The position numbers and the translations under genes are program-made. From the NCBI RefSeq assembly GCF_000306765.2, contig NC_017943.1, positions 186,001 through 250,000 on the forward strand: a DNA stretch of 64,000 nucleotides. Reading direction: 5' to 3'. The stretch comes from Haloferax mediterranei ATCC 33500. GTDB taxonomy: Archaea > Halobacteriota > Halobacteria > Halobacteriales > Haloferacaceae. Positions 33,353 to 42,678 of the stretch are shown piece after piece (the stretch's first letter is position 1; the number at the start of each line of letters is the position of its first letter). The notes below the pieces were generated by a model. The model saw only the letters and a program-made list of their open reading frames with translations, made no database searches and had not been told where the DNA came from.

Positions 33353-35401
33353 ATGACAACACACGAAACACGAGTCGCCGTCGATATCGGCGGCACATTC
33401 ACCGACCTCGTCGCGGTGAACGACGGGGAGTTAGCACTGGAAAAGACATCGACGACGCCGTCGAATTTCGCAGACGGCGTCCTCGACGCACTCGAAAAGA
33501 GTGTCGTCGACCAGACGACTGCCGACCAGTTCGTCCACGGAACGACGGTCGTCATCAACACGATTACCGAACGAACCGGCACGGAGACGGCGCTCATCAC
33601 GACAGCGGGCTTCCGGGACGTGCTCGACATCACGCGAGCGAACCGACCGGACATGTTCAACTTCCGGTATCAGAAACCCGAACCGTTCGTCCCGCGCCGA
33701 AACCGCTGGGAGATTCCGGAGCGTATCGACCAGGCTGGCGAGACGCTGACTCCACTCGACGAAGCGGCCGTCCGAGACGCCGCGCGTGAAATCCGCGAGC
33801 AGGGACTCGATACAATCGCGGTCAGCTACATCAACAGTTACGAGAACCCATCCCACGAGCGGCGAACTCGGGAACTCATCGAAGCGGAGTTCCCCGACGC
33901 CTACGTCACGCTCTCGCACGAACTCACCAAGGAGTACCGCGAGTACGAACGGACCAACACGGCCGTCCTAAACTCGTACGTGCGACCCGTCGTCGACGAC
34001 TACCTCGACAACCTCGAAGGACGACTTGAAGATGCGTCGTTTCGGGGGAACGCCTACGCGATGAAGTCGAACGCGGGAACCGCGAGCTTTTCGCAGGCGC
34101 GTCGAAGTCCGGTCGAGATGGTCGAAAGCGGTCCCGTCGGCGGCGTCTACGGTGCCGCCCGCGTCGGCGAGCGAATCGGCGAGTCGGATGTCATCAGTTT
34201 CGACATGGGCGGAACGACGGCGAAAACGTCGCTCGTGCAGGACGGCGAACTCACCATCGACACGGAATACTGGCTCGAATCGTCACCCCGCGACGAGGGG
34301 TATCCCCTGAAGATACCCGTTGTGGATATCGTCGAAATCGGCGCTGGTGGCGGTTCAATCGCGTGGGTCGACCAAGGCGGCTCTATCAACATCGGTCCGA
34401 AAAGCGCCGGTGCCGACCCCGGCCCGGCGTGTTACGGACGGGGCGGGACCGAACCGACAGTCACCGATGCCAATCTCCTCACGGGTCGACTAAATCCGGA
34501 GTACTTCCTTGGAGGGGAGATGGACCTCGATGTCGATGCCGCACGCGACGCGCTCGAACCGCTGGCCGACGAGTTCGGGACGAGTGTCCGTGAGGCGGCC
34601 CACGGGATACTCCGCGTCGTGAATTCGAGCATGTCGAACGCGCTCAAACAGGTCAGCATCCGCCGCGGCCACGACCCTCGCGATTTCGTGATGGTTGCGA
34701 GCGGCGGTGCTGGCCCGCTTCACGCAGCGACACTCGGCCGAGAACTCGGCGTCCGCGAGACGATTATTCCCCGCGCCCCCGGCCAGTTCTCGGCGTGGGG
34801 AATGCTCATGACGGACCTCCGGAAAGACTTCGCGCGAACTCGTGTGATGCCGTTCGACGGCGAAACCGCCGGGACGGTCGCCGAGGCGTTCGCCGAATTG
34901 GAGGCAGAAGCGTACGATGCCTACGCGCCGGAGCAGTCCGTATCTGAGGAGGACATCGAGATAACGCGAAGCGTCGACCTCCGGTACACCGGGCAGGAAC
35001 ACACCGTCAACACCCAAATTCCATCTGGGGACATCGGTCCGGAGGCAATCACGTCGACAATCGACCGCTTCCACGACCTGCACGAACAGTCGTACAACTT
35101 CAGCCTCGACGATGCAGTCGAGGTCGTCACGCTCCGGGTCACGGCGTCGGCACCGATGCCGAAACCCGAGATTGGACGGATTACTCGGGGCGGGAACCCG
35201 GAAGACACCATCAAAGGAACGCGCGACGTCGATTTCGGAACAGAGGGTGTTCGCGAGACTCGCGTGTACGAGCGCGAAGCGCTTCCCGCGATGACCTCGT
35301 TTGACGGTCCCGCCGTCATCGAGGAACCGGCCTGTACCACACTCGTCCACCCAGACCAGTCGTTCGACGTAGACGAATTCGGCACACTCCACATCACATA
35401 A
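33353..35401 (+). CDS. hyuA: Hydantoinase A/oxoprolinase family protein (second copy)
   Basis: A 682-residue ASKHA-fold subunit starting TRVAVDIGGTFTDLVAVN, with second phosphate motif DVISFDMGGTTAKTSLV (about 280), DIVEIGAGGGSIAWVD, and GGAGPLHAATLGRELG (about 448). It aligns along its length with the first copy at 25211 but differs in most loops, so the two act on different substrates or partners rather than being a recent duplication. It is embedded in the transporter operon: the imported compound is its likely substrate. The hyuB partner follows 2 bases after its stop. Confidence 0.88.
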   Translation: MTTHETRVAVDIGGTFTDLVAVNDGELALEKTSTTPSNFADGVLDALEKSVVDQTTADQFVHGTTVVINTITERTGTETALITTAGFRDVLDITRANRPDMFNFRYQKPEPFVPRRNRWEIPERIDQAGETLTPLDEAAVRDAAREIREQGLDTIAVSYINSYENPSHERRTRELIEAEFPDAYVTLSHELTKEYREYERTNTAVLNSYVRPVVDDYLDNLEGRLEDASFRGNAYAMKSNAGTASFSQARRSPVEMVESGPVGGVYGAARVGERIGESDVISFDMGGTTAKTSLVQDGELTIDTEYWLESSPRDEGYPLKIPVVDIVEIGAGGGSIAWVDQGGSINIGPKSAGADPGPACYGRGGTEPTVTDANLLTGRLNPEYFLGGEMDLDVDAARDALEPLADEFGTSVREAAHGILRVVNSSMSNALKQVSIRRGHDPRDFVMVASGGAGPLHAATLGRELGVRETIIPRAPGQFSAWGMLMTDLRKDFARTRVMPFDGETAGTVAEAFAELEAEAYDAYAPEQSVSEEDIEITRSVDLRYTGQEHTVNTQIPSGDIGPEAITSTIDRFHDLHEQSYNFSLDDAVEVVTLRVTASAPMPKPEIGRITRGGNPEDTIKGTRDVDFGTEGVRETRVYEREALPAMTSFDGPAVIEEPACTTLVHPDQSFDVDEFGTLHIT

Positions 35402-35403
35402 CC

Positions 35404-37236
35404 ATGTCAGCACACTCGCAGACGGAATCCACGGTCACAGTCGACCCGTTCACGCGGGAAGTAATCACGAACGCGATTCAGAGCGCCGCCGAGGAGATGT
35501 TCATCAATCTCGGTCGGACCGCGAAGTCAAGCGTGATTTACGAGACACTCGACTACGCCTGCGGCATCACCGACGCCGATGCGAACGTCGTAGCACAGGC
35601 AAACGGCGTCCCCGGATTCCTCGGAACGCTGAAATTCTGTGTACAGGACACCATCGAGAAGTTCGGAACCGACGGATTTGCACCCGGCGACGTCGTCCTC
35701 CTCAACGACTACCACGGCGGAACGCATCTCAACGACGTTGCGATGGTCGCCCCGATTTTCGTGGACGGAGAACTCGTCGGATTCACCGCATCGAAAGCCC
35801 ACTGGACCGACGTCGGCGGGAAGGACCCGGGGTCGTGGACGACAGATGCGACCAGCATCTTCCAAGAAGGTATCCAGTACCCGATGGTGAAACTCTACGA
35901 AGGTGGCGAGTGCAACGAGGCGGTTCGTGACATCGTGATGGCAAACACACGGTTACCGGACGTGACCCACGGCGATATGGAAGCACAGCGGTCCTCGATG
36001 CAAGTCGGCGCAGAGCGTGCCGTCGAAGTATTCGAGCGCTACGGCGTCTCGAAAGTCAAAGCGGCGATTTCGGAGTACTTCGATGCGGGAGAGCGCCTCG
36101 TTCGAGAGGAGATTCGAACCCTCCCGAACGGAACGTACACCGCGACGGACAACCTCGACGACGACGGGATTACGAACGAACCAGTGCACGTCGAGGTCAC
36201 CGTCACAATCGACGACGAGACGGTCGAACTCGACTACACCGGCACCGATTCCGAGACGGCCGGGCCAATCAATTCGCCGTACGCCGCGTCGGTCTCCGAT
36301 ATTCGCGCTTTCTTCCAGGCGATTACGCTCCCCGACGCAGAAACGAACGAGGGATTCTTCCGCCCGCTCGAAATCACGATTCCAGAGGGGACCGTCCTCA
36401 ATGCATCGAAGCCCGCGCCGATTGGAACCGACTGGGAGGGGTCCGCGATGGCGGCGGACCTCCCGTGGAAGGCGCTCGCACCGCACCTCCCGGACCGGCT
36501 TTCAGCGGGGCATTTCCTCAGCGTCTGTGCGACCATCGTCGGCGGCCACGACGAGCGCACCGACGAGGACTTCCTCGTCGTCGAACCCCAACCGGGAGGA
36601 TGGGGCGCGAGTCCCGGACGAGATGGGGCCGACGTACTCGTGTGCTCCGGAGACGGTGACACACTGGAGATGCCGGTCGAAGTGATGGAGACTCGATTCC
36701 CGATTCTCTTCGACGAATTCCGCCTCGACACGCCACAGGAAGCGGGACACGGTCAGTTCCGAGGAGGAACCGGTCTCGTACAGGGCTACCGCATCTACAA
36801 CGACTCCGGTGGGTTCATCACGGCCGGGTTCGGCCGGTCGAAGTTCCCGCCGTGGGGTGTCAACGGCGGCAAGAAAGGTGACGGGAACTATATCGAAATC
36901 GAGCGGACCGACGGAACCCTCGAACGTCACAGCAATCTCACGAACTATCCGCTACACGATGGCGATATCGCTCGACTCGTCACTAGTGCAGGCGGCGGAT
37001 GGGGCGACCCAATGGCTCGTGACCCAGAGCGGGTGCGCGAAGATTACCTCGACGACTACATCACTCGGGAGACGGCGCGGTCGGTCTACGGGGTTGCATT
37101 GAGCGAAGATGGAACGGTCGACGAGCGTGAAACGAGTGAACTGAGGGTGGACGAGCGCGGGACGAACGAACTGAGAGCGAATGAACAGAACGAGAACAAA
37201 CTGAGCACGAGCAAACAGCGGGAAACCAACCAATGA
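35404..37236 (+). CDS. hyuB: Hydantoinase B/oxoprolinase family protein (second copy)
   Basis: A 610-residue HyuB subunit: N-terminal DPFTREVITNAIQSAAEEM, metal-site-like VVLLNDYHGGTHLNDVAMV (about 98-116), GHGQFRGGTGLVQGYRI (about 445) and C-terminal AGGGWGDPMARDPERV. Beyond the family end, the last 40 residues (ETSELRVDERGTNELRANEQ) are a Glu/Arg/Asn repeat-like tail not present in the first copy. It is translationally coupled to the cupin gene, which starts inside its stop. Confidence 0.88.
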   Translation: MSAHSQTESTVTVDPFTREVITNAIQSAAEEMFINLGRTAKSSVIYETLDYACGITDADANVVAQANGVPGFLGTLKFCVQDTIEKFGTDGFAPGDVVLLNDYHGGTHLNDVAMVAPIFVDGELVGFTASKAHWTDVGGKDPGSWTTDATSIFQEGIQYPMVKLYEGGECNEAVRDIVMANTRLPDVTHGDMEAQRSSMQVGAERAVEVFERYGVSKVKAAISEYFDAGERLVREEIRTLPNGTYTATDNLDDDGITNEPVHVEVTVTIDDETVELDYTGTDSETAGPINSPYAASVSDIRAFFQAITLPDAETNEGFFRPLEITIPEGTVLNASKPAPIGTDWEGSAMAADLPWKALAPHLPDRLSAGHFLSVCATIVGGHDERTDEDFLVVEPQPGGWGASPGRDGADVLVCSGDGDTLEMPVEVMETRFPILFDEFRLDTPQEAGHGQFRGGTGLVQGYRIYNDSGGFITAGFGRSKFPPWGVNGGKKGDGNYIEIERTDGTLERHSNLTNYPLHDGDIARLVTSAGGGWGDPMARDPERVREDYLDDYITRETARSVYGVALSEDGTVDERETSELRVDERGTNELRANEQNENKLSTSKQRETNQ

Positions 37237-37565
37237 GCGATATCGAACTCACCGACTTAGAAGACGTCTGGCAAGACAGCACCGAGTCGCCACTCACCCT
37301 CTTCGAGACCGACGACCCGGAATCACAGACTGGGTCCTACGTTATTCAGCCCGGAGAGCGAGTCCCAGCAGCAGGCTGGACATCGCACGAAGGAGACGAG
37401 ATATCTGTCATCCTCGACGGTTCGGTCGAACTGGTAACGCCAGATGGGCAGTACACCGTCTCCGAAGGGTCGCTTTCGGTGATTCCGTCCGGGGTCGAAC
37501 ACTACAGCGTCAACGAAACCGACGAACCGGTACGGTTGGTGTACACTGTTCTCGGTGGCCTCTAA
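37233..37565 (+). CDS. Small cupin-domain protein
   Basis: A 110-residue single-domain cupin. Motif 1 is GWTSHEGDEISVILDGSVEL and motif 2 is LSVIPSGVEHYSVNETDEP. The metal-binding histidines and glutamate appear partly retained (H in SHEGDE, H in VEHYS). In hydantoinase and peptide operons such cupins often act as small isomerases, sensors or accessory factors. It is the last gene of the operon (ATGA overlap with hyuB), followed by a convergent regulator gene. Confidence 0.8.
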   Translation: MSDIELTDLEDVWQDSTESPLTLFETDDPESQTGSYVIQPGERVPAAGWTSHEGDEISVILDGSVELVTPDGQYTVSEGSLSVIPSGVEHYSVNETDEPVRLVYTVLGGL

Positions 37566-37574
37566 CCGAACGAG

Positions 37575-38108
37575 TTACTGCCCGTTCGAGAGGACTTTGT
37601 GCCACGCTTTGTGGGTCTTTGTCACGGGAACAGTGTCGTACGATTCGACCACGTCGTAGGCCTGTAACTTGTTTCTGAGGTAGCTCTTGATATCGGAAAG
37701 CGATGCGTGCCAAACACGGAGCAACAGGTCGTATTCGCCCATATACTCGTCAATTTCGTAGATGAGTTCCTCGCCCGCAACCTCCGCGATGAACTCGTCG
37801 AAGTCGTCCTGGCTGAGGTCCGAGTTGAGCGTGACAAATGCATCGGCGTACGCGAGGTTAGCCTCCTGAAGGACGAGCACCCCGAGCACGTCGACGAGGC
37901 CCTCGTTCTGTAACTTTTTCCGACGACGACGGGCTGCGGTTCGCGAGAGACCGACGCGGTCGCCCAACTCAGTGTCAGAGATTCGACCGTCACGGTTCAG
38001 TTCTTTGTAAATTCGGTAGTCGGTCTCGTCGAGATACTCTCGTAGAATCCGCTTTACCTTCTCGTTTTCTAACCATTCAGTCGACGGTTGGGCCTGATTT
38101 TCAGCCAT
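37575..38108 (-). CDS. Lrp/AsnC-family transcriptional regulator
   Basis: Started at ATG 38108 (MAENQAQPS); an ATG at 38126 is in frame but lies too close to the probable TATA (CTTATTTTG complement near 38140). The 177-residue protein has an N-terminal winged HTH (DETDYRIYKELNRDGRISDTELGDRVGLSRTAARRRRKKL, about 30-70, cited by position) and a C-terminal RAM-like ligand domain (about 85-165). It is convergent with the cupin gene, the natural candidate regulator of the whole 23-38 kb island, sensing an amino acid or the imported compound. Confidence 0.85.
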   Translation of the reverse strand: MAENQAQPSTEWLENEKVKRILREYLDETDYRIYKELNRDGRISDTELGDRVGLSRTAARRRRKKLQNEGLVDVLGVLVLQEANLAYADAFVTLNSDLSQDDFDEFIAEVAGEELIYEIDEYMGEYDLLLRVWHASLSDIKSYLRNKLQAYDVVESYDTVPVTKTHKAWHKVLSNGQ

Positions 38109-38158
38109 TACGAGTTCCTTCGCCATCCTTCCATCTTATTTTGACGGTCGAATTGTAA

Positions 38159-38174
38159 CAATCGGTGCCGATTG
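38159..38174. promoter_or_regulatory. Palindrome upstream of the Lrp-type regulator
   Basis: CAATCGG-TG-CCGATTG is a perfect 7-bp-arm palindrome about 50 bases upstream of the regulator start and just beyond its likely TATA region. Lrp-family proteins bind such short dyads and commonly autoregulate, so this is a candidate operator. The following 240 bases to 38413 hold no gene. Confidence 0.4.
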
Positions 38175-38413
38175 GTTCAACCATACGCAGAAAAAATCAG
38201 ACAGGCAGACCGTACTTCCCCGTTCTGAGTAGAGCAAACAGAAACCGCCTGCGTTCCTAACTCATATATTCCCGTTACAGCTTACTAGGAAATATCGTTC
38301 TGTGCCCTGACTCATTATACTCCGCTTATTTCTGGGTCCGAGGCTGTGACAAATTCCTTGATAATCGTTGCTTCGGCGCGGTGAAGCACCCCACTTGCAG
38401 CCGATTTATCGCG

Positions 38414-38908
38414 TTAGTTCTCCACGAGGTTAGCGAGGTTCCCGAGAGAGTCGGTCAAGCCCGCTCTGGCGTCGTCGACGGGGATTGCCTCGGGGATGCT
38501 CTCTTGGTGGACAGTAACCTCGGTCCCGTCGGGAGCCGCCTCGAACGTGACGGTGACGGTCATCTCGCCAGCCATGCCCGGGTCGTCAGACTCGAACTGG
38601 TCAGTGTAGACTATCCGTTCGCTCGGCTCCAACTCCAGGAACGTGCCGCCGAACGTGTGGGAATTGGGCTCAATATCGTCGGCGTCAGCCGTGAACGTGA
38701 GGCGGAACTCTCCGCCAACCTCCGGTTCGAACCGATGAACATCGGCGCTAAAGCCGGTTGGAGGGAACCACGCTGCCATCTCGTCGGGGTCGGTGAATGC
38801 CTCGTAGAGCCGCTCGGGTGAGGCGTCGATGACGCGGGTCACAGTCACGTTCCGTTCCTCGGTCGTCGTGTCGATACTCCGGCCGCTGTCGATGTTATCG
38901 TCGGTCAT
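38414..38908 (-). CDS. SRPBCC (AHSA1-type) domain protein
   Basis: Started at ATG 38908 (MTDDNIDSGRS), which overlaps the end of the ArsR gene (ATGA); the longer frame to 39022 is a shadow of that gene. The 164-residue protein has the Bet-v1-like START fold of the AHSA1 family: VTRVIDASPERLYEAFTDPDEMAAWFPPTG at the N-terminus and a C-terminal helix after TVTFEAAPDGTEVTVHQ. Such proteins bind hydrophobic ligands or act with paired ArsR regulators. The coupling to ArsR is typical of this two-gene module. Confidence 0.85.
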   Translation of the reverse strand: MTDDNIDSGRSIDTTTEERNVTVTRVIDASPERLYEAFTDPDEMAAWFPPTGFSADVHRFEPEVGGEFRLTFTADADDIEPNSHTFGGTFLELEPSERIVYTDQFESDDPGMAGEMTVTVTFEAAPDGTEVTVHQESIPEAIPVDDARAGLTDSLGNLANLVEN

Positions 38909-39240
38909 TGGTCTTCGTCCTCTAGATGGTCGGCTAGTGCGTCGAGCCGGTCCTCCCAGAAGACCCGATACCGGGTGAGCCACCCAAAGGCCGCGCCCAG
39001 CGGTGCGGCATCTAGGTGGCACCGGCGAACGCGACCGTCCTCCTCGACATCGAGCAGCCCCGCATCTTCCAGTACGTGCAGATGCTTCGACACCGCTGCC
39101 AGAGAGACGTCGTGTGGCTCCGCTAACTCGCCAACGCTCTTGGGACCGTCTGCAAGCTGTTCGAGGATATCCCGTCGAATCGGGTGGGCCAGCGCCTGAA
39201 AGATCGCATCCAGGTCCAGGTCGTCCGGTAGACGTTCAAC
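38905..39240 (-). CDS. ArsR-family winged-helix regulator
   Basis: Started at ATG 39240 (MVERLPDDLDLD); the ATG at 39270 would place ten extra residues over the promoter. It is 111 residues with FQALAHPIRRDILEQLADGP, then the recognition part SLAAVSKHLHVLEDAGLL and the wing EDGRVRRCHLD. No metal-binding cysteine cluster is visible, so it senses something other than As/Cd, as in other ArsR-SRPBCC pairs. The promoter region on its right (39241-39540) is AT-rich near 39250-39300 and otherwise empty. Confidence 0.85.
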   Translation of the reverse strand, partial: VERLPDDLDLDAIFQALAHPIRRDILEQLADGPKSVGELAEPHDVSLAAVSKHLHVLEDAGLLDVEEDGRVRRCHLDAAPLGAAFGWLTRYRVFWEDRLDALADHLEDEDQ

Positions 39241-39540
39241 CATCCAGTTTAATGTACAATACACCAACATTTAACCATTCGGTATAGTATCAGGTATTCC
39301 AACACGATTAAAACACAATATCGGCTGCACACTACGGTCACCTCACAGTAGGTGCGCAGATTCCCGTTTCCGGTTCTGTAGCTACGACATCGAAGAATCT
39401 CACTTGTACGAGTTGCGATCGCAAGGCGTCCCGAGTCCGACCCGCAATCCCACGCCGGAATCAAATTGGTCGAGAACGTTGCACCGAATATCCCGTCTAC
39501 GTGGGGGATTATTTGTCGGACGCGCGGGCCGACAACTATC

Positions 39541-40257
39541 TCATAGAAGTTCGAGTAGTTGTGTGGAGAGTTCGTCAGGCACAGACACCATGGGCCAGTG
39601 ACCGGTTTCCAGTTCGTATCGGTCCCACGCTCGCTGGTCACAGAGTTGCCGAATCGCCTCCAAAACCCCATCGTCTATCCCGTTACGTAGACAGAGGATG
39701 TACGTGTGCGGGACGGTCGCTGTGTCCGGGTTCTCGGCAGCCACTGCCTGTTCGAACGTGTGCAACGGATGTGGGACTGCCTTTTCCCGCATCCACTGTG
39801 CGTCCTCGTCCGAGATGCCGACCCACCCCGGGTGGTCGTCCGGCATCGGCCAGCCGCCGTCGTTGTCCGCCGCGGCCGCTTCCATCGCTGCCAACTCCTC
39901 CGGTGGATAGAAGTCGGCTGCCGCCACGGGCTCGTCGTCCATCGGGACCAGCGCGTCGAGATAGACGACGTGTGCGAGTCGCTCGGGGACCTCCTCCGCC
40001 ACACCCAGAACCACCAGTCCAGCGTAGCTGTGGCCGACCAGAACGACATCCTCGAGGTCCTCGTATTCGAGGACGTTTACGATGTCGCGAATGTGCGTCT
40101 GGAGATCGATACCCGGGCGAGCGAGATGTGTTCGCTCTCCGAGGCCTGTTAGCGTCGGGGTGTACACCTCGTGGCCCTCGTCAGTGAGCAACGGCGTGAG
40201 ATGTTTCCAGCACCAACCGCCCAGCCACGCACCGGGAACCAGAACGAACGTTACCAC
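39541..40257 (-). CDS. Alpha/beta hydrolase (esterase-like)
   Basis: A 238-residue single-domain hydrolase from GTG 40257. The oxyanion region is LVPGAWLGGWCW, the nucleophile elbow is VGHSYAG with S77, the acid probably D in the middle third, and the catalytic His in ETGHWPMVS near residue 222. This arrangement is that of the salicylate/plant-methylesterase-like group (MES, PNAE) of small esterases. Substrate is unknown. Confidence 0.85.
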   Translation of the reverse strand: MVTFVLVPGAWLGGWCWKHLTPLLTDEGHEVYTPTLTGLGERTHLARPGIDLQTHIRDIVNVLEYEDLEDVVLVGHSYAGLVVLGVAEEVPERLAHVVYLDALVPMDDEPVAAADFYPPEELAAMEAAAADNDGGWPMPDDHPGWVGISDEDAQWMREKAVPHPLHTFEQAVAAENPDTATVPHTYILCLRNGIDDGVLEAIRQLCDQRAWDRYELETGHWPMVSVPDELSTQLLELL

Positions 40258-40400
40258 AGTCTTTCCCTCGGTATCTCCGAGTCTTGGACCAGATCAGAAC
40301 GGGTCTCGTGTTCGATCCCTATGTCCGGTGTTGAATTCAGGTTTGGGTCGTGATTGGTCGCCGCTATGCCGACGAACCGACCATCTTTGGACATTGTCAT
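40251..40400 (-). CDS. Possible small leader ORF before the hydrolase
   Basis: From ATG 40400 a 49-residue frame (MTMSKDGRFVGIAATNHDP) ends at TAA 40251-40253 and overlaps the hydrolase GTG by a few bases, which would couple translation. It has no recognised family and its composition is unremarkable; it may be a chance frame or the relic of a longer gene. Confidence 0.25.
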   Translation of the reverse strand: MTMSKDGRFVGIAATNHDPNLNSTPDIGIEHETRSDLVQDSEIPRERLW

Positions 40401-40505
40401 CCCCTCCCAGTTGAGCAGCTGACTTGAAGTAGGTGTGCCAAGTGCAGTGAAAGTGAAAATAAATCAGAAACGACTATTCTGAAGCAGTGATTGTCACTGT
40501 ACGTT

Positions 40506-41618
40506 ATGATTGACGTCCGAGCCGCCGTCGTAGCAGAGGAGTCCGGAAGGTTCCACATCGAGGAACTTTCCCTCGACGAACCGCGGTCGGACGAAGTGCT
40601 GGTACGAATCGTTGCGACCGGCGTCTGTCCGGCTGACATCGCCGTCCGTGAGCAGCATTTCCAGATGGCGCTGCCAGCGGTACTCGGGCACGAAGGGGCG
40701 GGTGTCGTCGAAGCAGTCGGCGAAAACGTGACGACCGTTGAGCCCGGCGACCACGTAGTAGTGAGCTTCGATCACGATGGAACCTGTCGAAACTGTACGG
40801 AAGGTGCCGTTGCGTACTGTTCACGGTTCTCTGCGTACAATTTCGACGGTGTACGTGGAACCGATCAGTCCTCGCCGCTGCACAGAGATGGCAAAGAGGT
40901 CAGTCTCTTTTTCGGCCAGTCCTCGTTCGCGACGCACTCGATTGCGAGCGAGCGCCAAGTAGTCACGGTTCCGGATACCGTCCCGTTGGAGATTCTTGGA
41001 CCACTGGGCTGTGGTATCCAGACCGGAAGCGGCGCAGTCATCAACTCGCTTGATCCCGACCCCGGTACGTCGATTGCCGTGTTCGGCGTCGGAGCCGTTG
41101 GGCTGAGCGCAGTACTGGGTGCAGTAATAAAGGGGTGCACGACGATCATCGCTGTCGACCTGCTAGCGGAGCGCCTCGAAACGGCAGCGGACCTCGGTGC
41201 GACGCACGTTCTTAACGCCGACGAGGAGACGAGCCTCGCGGAGACAATCCGCGCTCTCACCGATGGTGGTGTCGACTATTCGTTAGACACCACGTCGATT
41301 CCACGGGTAGTGCGGCAAGCGGTCGATGCAACACGAATTCCAGGGACCTGTGGGCTTCTCGGTGGTGCCCCACCAGAACCGGAACCGAGTCTTGACATGA
41401 ATAGCGTCCTCCGGGGACGGACAGTCCGTGGAATCTCCCAGGGAGACTCGATTCCGAGCGTCTTCATCCCGCGGCTTATCGAACTCTACGAACAGGGACG
41501 GTTCCCCTTCGACGAACTGCTCTCCTTCTACGAATTGGCGGATATCAATCGGGCCGTCGACGACTTGGCAGACGGCCGTGCAATCAAACCCGTGCTACGA
41601 ATTTCCGATTCGCCCTGA
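40506..41618 (+). CDS. Zinc-dependent alcohol dehydrogenase (MDR superfamily)
   Basis: Started at ATG 40506 (MIDVRAAVV); a TTG at 40491 precedes it. About 370 residues. The catalytic zinc site reads VCPADIA (Cys), GHEGAGVV (His-Glu) and GPLGCGIQTG (Cys), as in class III and aryl-alcohol dehydrogenases. The structural zinc lobe has CRNC and YC, with the first of the usual four cysteines not obvious. The Rossmann motif is VFGVGAVGLSAV. It likely oxidises or reduces a primary or aryl alcohol with NAD(P); the exact substrate cannot be assigned. Confidence 0.88.
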   Translation: MIDVRAAVVAEESGRFHIEELSLDEPRSDEVLVRIVATGVCPADIAVREQHFQMALPAVLGHEGAGVVEAVGENVTTVEPGDHVVVSFDHDGTCRNCTEGAVAYCSRFSAYNFDGVRGTDQSSPLHRDGKEVSLFFGQSSFATHSIASERQVVTVPDTVPLEILGPLGCGIQTGSGAVINSLDPDPGTSIAVFGVGAVGLSAVLGAVIKGCTTIIAVDLLAERLETAADLGATHVLNADEETSLAETIRALTDGGVDYSLDTTSIPRVVRQAVDATRIPGTCGLLGGAPPEPEPSLDMNSVLRGRTVRGISQGDSIPSVFIPRLIELYEQGRFPFDELLSFYELADINRAVDDLADGRAIKPVLRISDSP

Positions 41619-41744
41619 GAGACACCGATTGACACGTTACGTTCGTGAATCGCCTCAAGACCAAGCAGTTCGGGATCCGTTTCGGAGGTGAGAAACAGTG
41701 CCATCGACCCGCGACGTCAAAAAGCCACAGAGCGTAGCATCACT

Positions 41745-42125
41745 ATGCGCAGCCGATTTTCTGACTCTCGCTGGATGGCAGTTGCCGGTAGTACGATTTT
41801 CCTCTTCGTCTTGTCGATGTTGCCGTCACCGCTCAAGCGCCACCCCGAGTGGAAGTGGATCGGCCCGGACAAAGTCATGCATCTCGTCGGACACGCGGGC
41901 TATGCGGTGCTGATTGCGGATGCATTCCGCGCGGACCGCTGTACCGACCGGGGAGCCGCCGTCCTCGCGGTGTGCATCTCGACCACCCATAGCCTCGTGA
42001 CCGGCCGAGCACAGAACTGGGTTCCCGGACGGGAGTTCGAATTCGCGGATGTCGTTGCGAGTCTGCTCGGTGCGCTCTTCGCTGTGTTTGGCTGGTACGT
42101 CGTGAGGGAGCGCCCGTTGCAATAG
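41745..42125 (+). CDS. VanZ-like membrane protein (first copy)
   Basis: A 126-residue protein from ATG 41745 (MRSRFSDSR), with four hydrophobic segments and the VanZ-family pattern of a GPDKVMHLVGHAGYA loop followed by a PGREFEFADVVASLLGA stretch. VanZ proteins of bacteria give low-level glycopeptide resistance; in haloarchaea their function is unknown. The second VanZ-like gene starts 116 bases downstream. Confidence 0.75.
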   Translation: MRSRFSDSRWMAVAGSTIFLFVLSMLPSPLKRHPEWKWIGPDKVMHLVGHAGYAVLIADAFRADRCTDRGAAVLAVCISTTHSLVTGRAQNWVPGREFEFADVVASLLGALFAVFGWYVVRERPLQ

Positions 42126-42241
42126 CCCCCTGAGACCTAGTCCACGGTTCGGAATAGTGCGAATATAGCGGTCTTGGACGTGGTGTCCTGCTACCCACTC
42201 CCGTCCGTGGACTCAAGCACAGTCGGGTCGTACTGAGACTC

Positions 42242-42637
42242 GTGTCCGACAGAACGAGTGGCACGAGCGGAGGGAAAGAGCGGTGGCACGGTGTAACAGC
42301 CTCTGCCCTGCTGTTGCTCGTCGGTTCTCTCATTCCACTGCCGCCCCGACATAACCCAGATTTCGGAGCGTACGGGCCCGATAAGCTCCTGCATCTACTC
42401 GGTCACGCCGGGTTTGCAGCCGCACTCGTAGCCGCATTCGACGATACCGAACCGCCGTTTCGTGGTGCCCTGACTGCTGTCGTCGTGTCGACCGCCTATG
42501 GAGTCGGAACCGAGCTGCTTCAGGAAGTGATTCCGGGGAGAGAATTCGAACGAGGGGACGTTATGGCAAGTCTCGTCGGGTCGATTATCGGCGCATTCGG
42601 TTGGCTACTACTTCGCACTCGGAAATCAGCTGCGTGA
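42242..42637 (+). CDS. VanZ-like membrane protein (second copy)
   Basis: A 131-residue paralogue of the preceding gene, started at GTG 42242. It shows the same markers, GPDKLLHLLGHAGFAAALV and PGREFERGDVMASLVGS, and an additional AYGVGTELLQEVI that is closer to the canonical VanZ motif. The tandem pair probably arose by duplication; the first copy has lost the central ELxQ motif (it reads HSLVTGRAQN). Function unknown. Confidence 0.78.
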   Translation: MSDRTSGTSGGKERWHGVTASALLLLVGSLIPLPPRHNPDFGAYGPDKLLHLLGHAGFAAALVAAFDDTEPPFRGALTAVVVSTAYGVGTELLQEVIPGREFERGDVMASLVGSIIGAFGWLLLRTRKSAA

Positions 42638-42678
42638 CCAACTTCGGAGGTCGTCGGATGGGCAATCGATGTCCCTTA

